Positions 33,137 to 40,844 of a stretch of DNA of 64,000 nt are shown here, piece after piece. The notes under the pieces are model-generated. The model was given only the letters and a program-made list of their open reading frames with translations. It had not been told where the DNA came from and did not search any database. This DNA comes from Anaerolineae bacterium (lineage in GTDB: Bacteria; Chloroflexota; Anaerolineae; 4572-78; J111). The first letter of the stretch is position 1. Every line of letters starts with the position of its first letter. The position numbers and the translations under genes are program-made. Location of the stretch: the NCBI GenBank assembly GCA_023151115.1, contig JAKLJP010000035.1, positions 1-64,000 of the forward strand. The letters run 5' to 3'.

Positions 33137-33877
33137 ATGCGATTTTGGCTCTGGCCCTGGCTAAGTTCCATCCTATTCATTGTTGCCGCTTGCGGAAGTA
33201 CGGCTACAGAGGTCTCTACCGTAGTGTCTACGCCGACCCCCCTGGCAAATTCCACCCCAACTGCCCCTATCGCGGTAGAGGCGACGACAGAGACCGCCAG
33301 CAAAGGTACACCGCCCCCGGAAGCAGTTGATTGGCTCACCGTCGAGGGCAAAACTGCCGACAACCTGTTCTACCTGGGCAACCCCGACGCGCCTGTGACC
33401 ATCATTGATTACTCTGACTTTTTGTGAGGGACGTGTCGTTCCTACGTGTTAGGAACCGAACCGCAGCTTGAGCAAAACTATGTTAAAAGCGGCCAGGTCA
33501 AGCTGGTTTTTAACCCCATGATAGACCTGGGCGAAGGCTCGCGGCAGGCGCACCAGGCGGCGGCCTGCGCCGGAGAACAGGGTAAGTTCTGGGCCATGCA
33601 CGATCTTTTGTTTGAAAACCAGGGCGCGCTCTACAGCGGCGATGTGCGCCAGGTGAGCAAGGATCTGGCGGCTCAACTGCCGCTTGATACTGCCCAGTTT
33701 AATGCTTGCCTTGACGAGCAGCGCACGGCTGAATTGGTCCAAAGTCAGGATGACCGCCGCCGCCAGCTTGGGATTCGCACCCGGCCCACCTTTGATGTGA
33801 ACGGCCAGTTGATTGTTGGCGGCCAGCCGTTTGAGGTTTTTCAGGCCGCGATTGAGCCGCTGCTTGAGTCGAAATGA
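33137..33877 (+). CDS. DsbA-like lipoprotein with probable selenocysteine at residue 97
   Basis: Read through one in-frame TGA (33425-33427), this is a 246-residue thioredoxin-fold oxidoreductase of the DsbA/Thioredoxin_4 type. A lipoprotein signal ends FIVAACG (Cys about residue 19), then a Thr/Pro linker, then NPDAPVTIIDYSDFL, TGA, GTCRSYV, and an uninterrupted fold continuing with LVFNPMIDLG, CAGEQGKFWAMHDLLFE and the cis-Pro region RTRPTFDVNG. Homologues carry CxxC at this position; the TGA falls exactly on the first Cys, giving U-G-T-C. A stable hairpin whose loop begins 17 bases after the TGA fits a bacterial SECIS element. The gene overlaps the next by ATGA. It would act at the outer face of the membrane in thiol-disulfide exchange. 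A nonsense mutation is the alternative. Confidence 0.75.
33436..33459 (+). promoter_or_regulatory. Candidate SECIS element
   Basis: GTTCCTA (33438-33444) and TAGGAAC (33450-33456) form a perfect 7-base stem closing the 5-base loop CGTGT. The stem extends by TC (33436-33437) with GA (33458-33459) across one bulged C. The distance from the TGA to the loop is 17 bases, within the range known for bacterial SECIS elements, and the loop has a G in its first two positions as SelB recognition usually needs. It lies entirely in coding sequence, as bacterial SECIS elements do. Confidence 0.65.
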
Positions 33878-34422
33878 TTTTTAAGCAACAACTGGCCGGC
33901 TGGCTGCGCCGTTTTCGGCTGCTGCGCTGGCTGCTGGCGGTAGCAGTGCGCCTGGTGACGCCTCGCCATTATGTGGGTGCGGTGGGGGCTATTTTTAATG
34001 AGGCGGGCCAGGTGTTGGTGATGGAGCATGTTTTCCGGCCGCATTTCCCCTGGGGGCTGCCCGGCGGCTGGGTGGAACGAGGCGAAGACCCGGCGGAAAC
34101 CGTCCGGCGGGAGGTTGCGGAGGAATTGGCCTTGGCCATCGAGGTCAAACAGTTGGTGCTGTGCATGCAGCAAGGTGGCCCCATGCTCAAAAATACAACC
34201 CCTTCCGGTCTGGGCCTGGTTTACTACTGCCGTTTGGTAGGTAACAGCCACGCCGTATCTGAAATCCTGACTCAGGCTACCCAAAACCACGAAATCCTCT
34301 CTATCCAGTGGGTGGATCCTACCGCTATGACTTATCGGTTGTCCCCCCTTGAACAAAACGGAGTTCTTCTGGCCCGGCAGATGTTTGAGCAGGAGCAGGT
34401 AAGTCAGAGAAAAATGGGGTGA
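33874..34422 (+). CDS. Nudix hydrolase
   Basis: A 182-residue protein with a Nudix box, GWVERGEDPAETVRREVAEE, near residue 67, fitting the GX5EX7REUXEEXGU pattern except that the final Gly is Ala. Nudix enzymes hydrolyse nucleoside diphosphates linked to other groups; the substrate here is not predictable. An N-terminal stretch of about 30 residues is basic and hydrophobic (LRRFRLLRWLLAVAVRLV) and could touch the membrane. The start overlaps the preceding stop (ATGA, 33874-33877), so translation is coupled to the DsbA-like gene; this coupling argues that ribosomes do reach the end of that gene. Confidence 0.85.
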   Translation: MIFKQQLAGWLRRFRLLRWLLAVAVRLVTPRHYVGAVGAIFNEAGQVLVMEHVFRPHFPWGLPGGWVERGEDPAETVRREVAEELALAIEVKQLVLCMQQGGPMLKNTTPSGLGLVYYCRLVGNSHAVSEILTQATQNHEILSIQWVDPTAMTYRLSPLEQNGVLLARQMFEQEQVSQRKMG

Positions 34423-34434
34423 TCAACAACGCAG

Positions 34435-34462
34435 TTGCCCCGGTCAAAAGATGCGTTATAAT
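34435..34462 (+). promoter_or_regulatory. Promoter of the first restriction-modification locus
   Basis: TTGCCC at 34435-34440 and a perfect TATAAT at 34457-34462 are 16 bases apart. Transcription would start near 34469, about 20 bases before the GTG start of the methyltransferase. Confidence 0.6.
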
Positions 34463-34488
34463 TCATCCAATTGGGGGCAGACATCATT

Positions 34489-36138
34489 GTGAAAGTTCCA
34501 GCTACAACCCAAAAGTTGCGGGGTGGATATTATACTCCAGAACCTATTGCCTCTTTTCTGGCAGATTGGGCTATTCAAGACTCAAATACCCGAATTCTGG
34601 AACCAAGCTGCGGCGATGGTAATATTCTTGATGCAGCCGTTGAAACTCTTTTAAAGCTTGGTGTTTCAAAGACAGCCGTATCTCAACTTATCCAAGGCGT
34701 TGAGATTGACAAGGATGAAGCAAACAAAGTTATCTCGCGGTTTGCCAACAAAGATATCTGCTTGTCCGGACAAATCCACGTTGGGGATTTCTTTAACTTC
34801 TGTCGAGAACAGTTGCTTCTGCAATCTAAATTTGATGTTGTTATAGGTAATCCTCCCTTTATTCGTTACCAAAATTTTCAAGAAGAGCATAGATGGATTG
34901 CTTTTCAAATTATGGAGCACGCCGGTTTACGCCCTACTCGCTTGACAAACGCCTGGGTACCTTTTGTAGTTGCGTCTACGCTTTTGGTGAAAGAAAATGG
35001 CGGTCGGATTGCCATGGTTATTCCGGCAGAGTTGTTACAAGTTAATTATGCTGCTGAATTACGGCAATTCCTGGCCGATTTTTACGCTCGAATTACCCTT
35101 ATTACCTTTAAAAAGCTCGTATTTGAAAGTATTCAGCAGGAAGTCGTTTTACTTCTCGGAGAGCGTAACGGTAATGAGCATACCGGGATACGCACCATTG
35201 AACTAAATAGCATAGACGAACTGCGTCATCATGAACATCCAGATTTCTCGTTGAGTCATCTAAAGCCTATGGATCACTCACGAGAGAAATGGACCCAGTA
35301 TTTTTTGGAAAGTAATGAAATTCATCTTCTACGGCAGTTGCGAGCGGATAAACGATTAACGAAGGCTAAACAAGTTATTGATGTTGACGTCGGTATTGTC
35401 ACTGGTTTGAATGAATTTTTCGTTCTGACTTCTCAACAAGCTAAAGATAAGGGCCTTACGTCCTTTACCCAGCCTATAGTGACTTGGTCGGGGCATCTTC
35501 AAGGGATTGCCTTTACTTATGCAGATTTATTGGCTAATACAGATAGGCAGTTTCCCTCTCGTATTTTAACTGCTCCAAACGTACCGGTTGAAAATCTACC
35601 CGAGGCTTTAAAGCAATATGTTGCCTACGGCGAAAGTAGAGATTTTCATAAAGGATATAAATGCCGTATTCGGCCTAAGTGGTACGTAGTCCCTTCTGTC
35701 TGGACTCCTGATGCTTTTATGCTCCGCCAGGTTCATCATTATCCCAAACTTATCTTGAACGAAACTAAAGCTACCTGCACCGATACGATTCACCGGGTAA
35801 GATTTGTGGCAAAGTTGCCGCCAAAATCGGTGGTGGCAGCCTTTCACAACTCTCTAACCTTTGCCTTTGCCGAAGTTACGGGGAGGAGCTACGGCGGTGG
35901 GGTTCTGGAGCTAGAACCCAATGAAGCAGAGACACTCCCCTTGCCTCTGGAGAATGTCGAGAAATTGGACTTTGATCTTATTAATCAGTTGGTGATTGAA
36001 GGCAACATTCAGGAGGCATTAAACATTACAGACAAAATTCTTTTAATAGATGGACTGGGTTTGAGTCAGCGAGAGGTGGCGCTGTTACGCAATGTCTGGT
36101 GCAAGCTTCGTGACCGCCGTATCAACAGGAAACATTAA
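34489..36138 (+). CDS. Type II N6-adenine DNA methyltransferase
   Basis: A 549-residue DNA methyltransferase of the TaqI/Eco57I-like gamma class. The start RGGYYTPEPIASFLADWAI is typical, motif I (SAM binding) is ILEPSCGDGNIL, and catalytic motif IV is GNPPFIRY near residue 120. The C-terminal half (about 280-549) is a target-recognition region containing GIVTGLNEFFVL. Methylation protects host DNA from the partner nuclease. GTG 34489 is chosen because GGGGG lies about 10 bases upstream; TTG at 34471 is possible. Base use is more AT-rich than its neighbours, suggesting transfer. Next come a C-type regulator and a frameshifted nuclease gene. Confidence 0.88.
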   Translation: MKVPATTQKLRGGYYTPEPIASFLADWAIQDSNTRILEPSCGDGNILDAAVETLLKLGVSKTAVSQLIQGVEIDKDEANKVISRFANKDICLSGQIHVGDFFNFCREQLLLQSKFDVVIGNPPFIRYQNFQEEHRWIAFQIMEHAGLRPTRLTNAWVPFVVASTLLVKENGGRIAMVIPAELLQVNYAAELRQFLADFYARITLITFKKLVFESIQQEVVLLLGERNGNEHTGIRTIELNSIDELRHHEHPDFSLSHLKPMDHSREKWTQYFLESNEIHLLRQLRADKRLTKAKQVIDVDVGIVTGLNEFFVLTSQQAKDKGLTSFTQPIVTWSGHLQGIAFTYADLLANTDRQFPSRILTAPNVPVENLPEALKQYVAYGESRDFHKGYKCRIRPKWYVVPSVWTPDAFMLRQVHHYPKLILNETKATCTDTIHRVRFVAKLPPKSVVAAFHNSLTFAFAEVTGRSYGGGVLELEPNEAETLPLPLENVEKLDFDLINQLVIEGNIQEALNITDKILLIDGLGLSQREVALLRNVWCKLRDRRINRKH

Positions 36139-36200
36139 CCAAACCCATAAATTTTAGAGCCAATCAATGGTTATAAAGTCCAACTATTTGTCTAGTTTTC

Positions 36201-36235
36201 AAAAAGCCCTGGCTACCTAATAGCTAGGGCTTTTT
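36201..36235 (+). terminator. Terminator between methyltransferase and regulator genes
   Basis: A 15-base stem, 36201-36215 (AAAAAGCCCTGGCTA) with 36221-36235 (TAGCTAGGGCTTTTT), has one G:T pair and a 5-base loop CCTAA. With A-runs on one side and T-runs on the other it can terminate in both directions. It separates methyltransferase transcription from the regulator-nuclease unit. Confidence 0.8.
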
Positions 36236-36251
36236 GGTACTCATCAGTACC
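36236..36251. promoter_or_regulatory. Palindromic operator candidate (C-box-like)
   Basis: GGTACTCATCAGTACC is a perfect 6-base inverted repeat around CATC, ending 5 bases before the regulator's ATG. Restriction controller proteins bind symmetrical boxes just upstream of their own gene, so this is the natural binding site for the protein encoded next. No ribosome site separates it from the ATG, suggesting a leaderless or operator-overlapping start. Confidence 0.55.
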
Positions 36252-36256
36252 ATATC

Positions 36257-36487
36257 ATGTCCATAGAATTACAAAAACTATTTGGCCGTAATGTCCGCCG
36301 TTTGAGAGAAAAACAAGGTTTAACACAGAATGAACTTGCTTTAAAAGCAAGCATCAATCGCTCCTACTTGGGTGGAGTCGAAAGAGGACAAAGGCGAATC
36401 TGTATAGAGAATATTGCCAAAATAGCCAACGCGCTTGCCGTTAGTCCCGATGTGCTTTTCAAAACAGAACAAACTGAAGACGATTAA
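36257..36487 (+). CDS. XRE-family controller (C) protein
   Basis: A 76-residue helix-turn-helix protein: FGRNVRRLREKQGLTQNELALKASINRSYLGGVERGQRR is a complete HTH_3 domain with the Q-x3-A...S-x-L-x2-V-E-R-G recognition pattern. Size, sequence and position between methyltransferase and nuclease genes match the C proteins that delay and balance restriction-endonuclease expression. The ATG at 36257 lies directly after a palindrome likely to be its operator. The nuclease reading frame begins 25 bases after its stop, as expected for a C-R operon. Confidence 0.85.
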   Translation: MSIELQKLFGRNVRRLREKQGLTQNELALKASINRSYLGGVERGQRRICIENIAKIANALAVSPDVLFKTEQTEDD

Positions 36488-36511
36488 AGTACCAGCCAAA
36501 GAGGATAAGTT

Positions 36512-37155
36512 ATGGCCCAACTCTCACCCATGCCAGCAATAGCAATTGATAAGGTTCAATTGGCGTTATTCGGTCAAACTTGGAATGATAATGCCGGCGC
36601 ATTAAGCAGGACTCCACCTTATTCCTCTGGCGATTTGTGCCAAATGCTAACGATCTGATACCGCAACAAGCTGATTGTGTGGAATTAGGTCCGGTCAGAG
36701 TGATTGGCGGAGTGCGGCCCCAAAATTTTGATGTAGGTTATCGGCCCGACGGATTACGGTTTGCCTTTGATAGCAAAACCCTTAATGACGCCAAAAGTGT
36801 AGGCAAAAATTGGCAAAATATGGTCAACGACCTTGCGACCGAAGCGACAACTGTCCATACTCGCTTTCCCCATGCCGTTGTGTCTTTTATGGTTATTATT
36901 CCTCTACCTTGCCTGATTGGTTCAACGCGAGCGGCTATGATCGGTACACTTGAGAGATTAGGCCGGCGAGCTGGGATTGATGGGCCGCATCACATGGCTG
37001 AAGCAATTTCACTGGTGCTTTGGGATCCGACCAATGGCGAAATTGATCTCAACCTTCCTCCCGACTCTTCACCCCTCCGGCTTGAGAAATTTTCCGCACA
37101 AATAGAAACTTCCTACACTAATCGCTATAAAGGTCTCCCACCTCACGCGGCTTGA
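36512..37155 (+). pseudogene. Frameshifted restriction endonuclease (PD-(D/E)XK type)
   Basis: ATG 36512, preceded by GAGG, opens a frame starting MAQLSPMPAIAIDKVQLALF that runs to a stop near 36657. The natural continuation, IKQDSTLFLWRFVPNANDLI, is in another frame from about 36601 and runs to 37155. The switch falls near 36598-36603 and is repaired by adding one base. The joined protein would be about 214 residues. The second part has FDVGYRPDGLRFAFDSK, a D...DxK arrangement typical of PD-(D/E)XK nucleases. Position after a C protein and methyltransferase supports a restriction endonuclease. It is either an inactivated enzyme, a programmed shift, or a sequence error. Confidence 0.65.
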
Positions 37156-37287
37156 GATTGTCTAAACTCCAATGTTTACTTGTTAAGTGGACTCGAAAAC
37201 TTGCGAGAATTGGTTATAGGTTAACCTAAATTCTTGTGCTTTAATGGGTAAGTTTAGTCACTCTATATTCAAAACAAGGAGACTCTG

Positions 37288-38178
37288 ATGCCAACTTACC
37301 CCTTTATGCAAGTAGACGCTTTTACCGACCGGCCTCTGGGCGGCAACCCCTGCGCCATCCTGTTCGAGACGGATGATATGGACGAGGCCACCATGCAGGC
37401 CATTACCAGGGAAATGAACCTATCCGAAACGGCCTTTGTGCGCCGCTCTGCCGTGGCCGATTTTGGGGTGCGCTACTTCACCCCTGCCGAGGAAATTCCG
37501 CTGGCCGGGCACCCGACTATTGCTACCGTTTTTGCTCTGGTGGATACCGGCCGGCTGATGCTGACCGGCAACATCACCCGCCTGACCCTGGAATTGCAGG
37601 TTGGGCCGATTCCGGTGGAAATTTTCGCCAGCGGGGGAAAAGTGCAGCGCATTGTGATGACCCAAAAAAAGCCAGTCTTTTTGCAAACCTATGATCCCGC
37701 CGAAATCCTGCCCGTGTTCAACCTGACCCCGGAAGACGCGCTGCCAGATGTGCCGATCCAGACGGTCAGCACCGGCACACCCCAGTTGATGGTTGCCCTG
37801 CGTAACCACGACGCTCTGCGCCGCGCCCGGCTCGAAATGCCTGCCTATGCCGAACTGCGCGCCCGCGCCGATTTTTTCTGTCCGCATCTTTTTTGCCTGG
37901 GTGGAGTCACGGAGAATGGGCAGACCTTTGCCCGCGACTTTGGCCTGCCGCCCGACGCTATGGAGGACCCGTTTACCGGCTCAGCTACGGGTGGGATGGC
38001 GGCTTTTCTGTGGCGCTATGGCTTGCTTGAAAAGCCCAACTTTATCGCTGAACAGGGGCACTGGCTGGGGCGGCCCGGCCAGGCAACGGTCGAAGTGGTC
38101 GGCCCGCGTGGCGATATTGAAACGGTCAAAGTTGGCGGTGGAGCGGTTACAATTGTGCGCGGCGAATTGACCTTGTAA
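37288..38178 (+). CDS. PhzF-family isomerase
   Basis: A 296-residue PhzF/diaminopimelate-epimerase-fold protein. The N-terminus QVDAFTDRPLGGNPCAI is diagnostic, the catalytic-acid region NLSETAFV follows with Glu near residue 47, then EIPLAGHPTIAT and the second-half DPFTGSATGGMAAFL. Family members isomerise small carboxylic substrates; the true role outside phenazine producers is mostly unknown, and no phenazine genes are here. ATG 37288 follows CAAGGAGA. The gene lies after the restriction locus with its own 130-base upstream gap and normal GC content. Confidence 0.9.
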   Translation: MPTYPFMQVDAFTDRPLGGNPCAILFETDDMDEATMQAITREMNLSETAFVRRSAVADFGVRYFTPAEEIPLAGHPTIATVFALVDTGRLMLTGNITRLTLELQVGPIPVEIFASGGKVQRIVMTQKKPVFLQTYDPAEILPVFNLTPEDALPDVPIQTVSTGTPQLMVALRNHDALRRARLEMPAYAELRARADFFCPHLFCLGGVTENGQTFARDFGLPPDAMEDPFTGSATGGMAAFLWRYGLLEKPNFIAEQGHWLGRPGQATVEVVGPRGDIETVKVGGGAVTIVRGELTL

Positions 38179-38223
38179 CCTGTAGGCAGTTCCAAGATTA
38201 AAATCATCCCATTATTCTCACCT

Positions 38224-38276
38224 GCGTGATGCGTGATGCGTAAGAAATCTTGTCTGGAAACCATCACGCATCACGC
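38224..38276. repeat. Intergenic word-hairpin (GTGATGC word)
   Basis: GCGTGATGCGTGATG (38224-38238) pairs perfectly over 15 bases with CATCACGCATCACGC (38262-38276), and further ATTACG/TATCACGG words follow. It lies between convergent genes. The remaining 180 bases before the kinase stop show nothing else recognisable. Confidence 0.7.
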
Positions 38277-38460
38277 ATTACGTATCACGGACTTTGGATA
38301 ATTATTAGACATTATACCGATTAGATTTATGTCACCCGGAAAGAGCAGGATTATCTGAATGATAGGATCAAAATCCTTTAATTCTGGAAATCCTGCTCTA
38401 AACGGGGCTACAAAACGCACCCCAATTAAAGCGATATAATGTCTATTTTCTTGAGTTGTC

Positions 38461-40179
38461 TTACACCTGCTCCCTCGTCTCTTCCATGTCTAATATATCG
38501 CGCACCTTGCGAATGAGCCTTTGGGCAGAAAAAGGTTTCTGTAGAAATGAAATTCCTAACTCCGGCAAACCATAACGAATGATCTTACTGTCAGTATAAC
38601 CCGACATGAACACGACCTTGAGGTGGGGACGAGCCGCCTTGAGCCGATCGGCCAACTCCGTCCCCCCCATCTTGGGCATAATCATATCCGTTACCAACAA
38701 ATGGATTTCTTTTTCAAGCTGGGCCAGGCGGAGAGCTTCCTGGCCGGTGGCGGCTTCCAGGACTGTGTAACCTTGTTGGCGCAAGGCGCGAGCCGCCAGA
38801 TCGCGTACTGCGCCCTCATCTTCGGCTAACAGGATGGTTTCGCTGCCTTGCGCCAGCAGGTCGAGGGGTTCAGATTTGGGTAATTGGCTGGCTACTCCGC
38901 CAACACGGGGCAGGTAAATTTTGAAGGTCGTCCCTTCTCCTAACTCGCTGTAGGCCCGGATATGTCCACCGCTCTGTTTGACGATGCCAAAACAGGTAGC
39001 CAACCCTAAACCAGTGCCTTTGCCTACTTCTTTAGTCGTGAAGAAGGGTTCGAACAGACGCGCCTTGACCTCCTCGGTCATACCAGTGCCCGTATCCGTA
39101 ACCGCTAAAAGAATGTATTCACCTGGCGTAACTTCAAGGTGACGGCGGGCATAGTGATGGTCGAGGGTTACGTTAGCTGTCTCAATGATTAATTCCCCGC
39201 CATTGGGCATGGCGTCACGCGCATTGACCGCCAGGTTGACCAAAACCTGCTCCAATTGACCGGGGTCGGCTTTGATTGGGGCTAAGTCTGGGGCCAGGGT
39301 GGTGGTTAGTTTGATGTCTTCACCAATGAGGCGGGTCAACATATTATTGATGTTGAACACAATGTCATTCAAGTTGACGATCTGCGGGTTTATGATTTGC
39401 CTTCGGGCGAAGGCTAACAATTGCCGGGTCAGGTTGGCGGCGCGCTGGACTGTATTTTGAATGCCTTGAATATCGCTCCCGGCGGGATGATCGGCGGGTA
39501 AGGCGGCCAGGGCCATTCCGGCATAACCCAAAATGGCCGTTAATAAGTTGTTAAAATCATGGGCAACGCCGCCGGCCAACTGGCCCACAGCTTCTAGCTT
39601 TTGCAAATGGAGCAGTTGCTGCTCTAGTTGGGTCCTGATCTCCTCCGCTCGTTTGCGCTCGGTAATTTCTGCCCGAAGTTCCTGGGCATAAATAACAGCT
39701 TGCCGGTAGGCGGTTTTGACCTGCTTCTGGGCGGTGATGTCCCGAATAACCGATACCGTGACCATCCGCCCCCGGTAGGGAATGGGTCTACTCCTAATTT
39801 CAAGAGGAAAAGTCATCCCCCCTTTCCTCAAGCCTATCGCTTCATAAGCGTCTGGATATTCTGTGACGATGTTCTTTAGCACGAGATCACGCGACTTGGG
39901 TGCGATCAAATCCAGGATGTTTTGCCCAATAAATTCCGAAAGTTCATAACCAAATGCCTCGGCCATTTTGAGGTTAGCCTCTAAAATTTGACGCCGATCA
40001 TGAATCGCAACCCCTTCAAAAGTGGCTTCGGACCATTGGCGAAACCGTTCTTCACTCTCTCGTAGGGCTGCCTCCAGCCGTTGCTGGTTGGCTGCCAGCT
40101 CTTCTAAATTGGCGACTTTTTGGCGCAATTTGGCCAGTTCATGGATCAAGTGAGCTTTGGTCTGGTGGTCTTCATTCAT
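38461..40179 (-). CDS. PAS-domain hybrid histidine kinase
   Basis: A 572-residue soluble hybrid kinase. An N-terminal coiled coil is followed by one PAS domain (about 50-170; [20 protein letters not shown]), a HisKA domain with the acceptor His in [11 protein letters not shown] near residue 207, a HATPase_c domain with DTGTGM and GTGLGLA boxes, and a C-terminal receiver (about 445-565) with [11 protein letters not shown] and phospho-Asp in [11 protein letters not shown]. There is no membrane segment, so it senses a cytoplasmic signal. The PAS region has no visible cofactor motif. It stands alone with no response-regulator partner next to it. Confidence 0.92.
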   Translation of the reverse strand: MNEDHQTKAHLIHELAKLRQKVANLEELAANQQRLEAALRESEERFRQWSEATFEGVAIHDRRQILEANLKMAEAFGYELSEFIGQNILDLIAPKSRDLVLKNIVTEYPDAYEAIGLRKGGMTFPLEIRSRPIPYRGRMVTVSVIRDITAQKQVKTAYRQAVIYAQELRAEITERKRAEEIRTQLEQQLLHLQKLEAVGQLAGGVAHDFNNLLTAILGYAGMALAALPADHPAGSDIQGIQNTVQRAANLTRQLLAFARRQIINPQIVNLNDIVFNINNMLTRLIGEDIKLTTTLAPDLAPIKADPGQLEQVLVNLAVNARDAMPNGGELIIETANVTLDHHYARRHLEVTPGEYILLAVTDTGTGMTEEVKARLFEPFFTTKEVGKGTGLGLATCFGIVKQSGGHIRAYSELGEGTTFKIYLPRVGGVASQLPKSEPLDLLAQGSETILLAEDEGAVRDLAARALRQQGYTVLEAATGQEALRLAQLEKEIHLLVTDMIMPKMGGTELADRLKAARPHLKVVFMSGYTDSKIIRYGLPELGISFLQKPFSAQRLIRKVRDILDMEETREQV

Positions 40180-40537
40180 CTGGGTCCTCGTTAGTGGTGG
40201 TCATTTTCGGTTGTTCAAAGAGCAGCATGGAGAATCCTCACGGGTATGAAGTAAAATTCTCCGCTGGCTGATGGGTTGAGGATGAAGAATGATGTTGAGG
40301 TCAAGTTGGTCTTAACGCTCGCGTCGGGGATGGTGAGATGAAGGGGGTAGTTTCATTATAACTTGTTCCCGTGTAAAAACTAGCCTAACTTTTTTCCTAC
40401 GAGACTCAGGAGGATGATGTCTGGCTACAACAATTGAGCCAGGAGTTAAAAAAAGACTGAAAGAGTGATATAATCAAGCGAAAGAAGGACTTCGTTCACG
40501 TTTGCATGACGTGTGCCGCAGTGGAGGTAATTGCAGC
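40180..40537. other. Divergent intergenic region
   Basis: 358 bases between the hybrid kinase (minus) and a small hypothetical gene (plus). A TATAAT at 40469-40474 with TTAAAA at 40446-40451 (17-base spacer) may be the promoter of the small gene. No open frame with a ribosome site and no clear hairpin was seen in the rest. Confidence 0.4.
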
Positions 40538-40813
40538 ATGGAACAACCCGAATTTACGGCTTTGCAGATTACGGTTTTTGTCAGAACCCGGCCCGGCGCA
40601 TCGCTGCCGGTGCAGGAGTTTCTCAATTCGGTACCTTTTGAGGCGCAGATGCAGGAAGCGGTGAGCCGGTGGATTGAGCAGCAGTTAAAGGAGGCAGGTC
40701 TGACATTTGAAGAGATTATCATTGACCTGCACACCCCCGCCGCCAAAGCCAAAGCGACTGAGTCAACAGACAAAAAATCTTCACCGCTGGCCCGGTTATT
40801 TGGGAAAAAGTAG
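40538..40813 (+). CDS. Small hypothetical protein
   Basis: A 91-residue cytoplasmic protein of no family I recognise. It has an alternating hydrophobic strand ALQITVFVRTRPGASL, an amphipathic helix with MQEAVSRWIEQQLKEAGL, a second strand EEIIIDLHTP, then a Lys/Ala/Ser-rich tail ending ARLFGKK. The helix-between-strands layout suggests a small alpha/beta fold. ATG 40538 follows GGAGG by about 10 bases. The gene is 31 bases upstream of the GH99-like gene and may be cotranscribed with it. Confidence 0.6.
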   Translation: MEQPEFTALQITVFVRTRPGASLPVQEFLNSVPFEAQMQEAVSRWIEQQLKEAGLTFEEIIIDLHTPAAKAKATESTDKKSSPLARLFGKK

Positions 40814-40844
40814 AGGAACGAGGATTGAGGATAGAAGATAGTGG

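Noticed and set aside
33425..33427. Simple nonsense mutation in the DsbA-like gene
   Set aside because: Not excluded, but less likely: the stop falls exactly on the catalytic Cys, a perfect hairpin follows at SECIS distance, the rest of the frame is clean and the next gene is coupled to its end.
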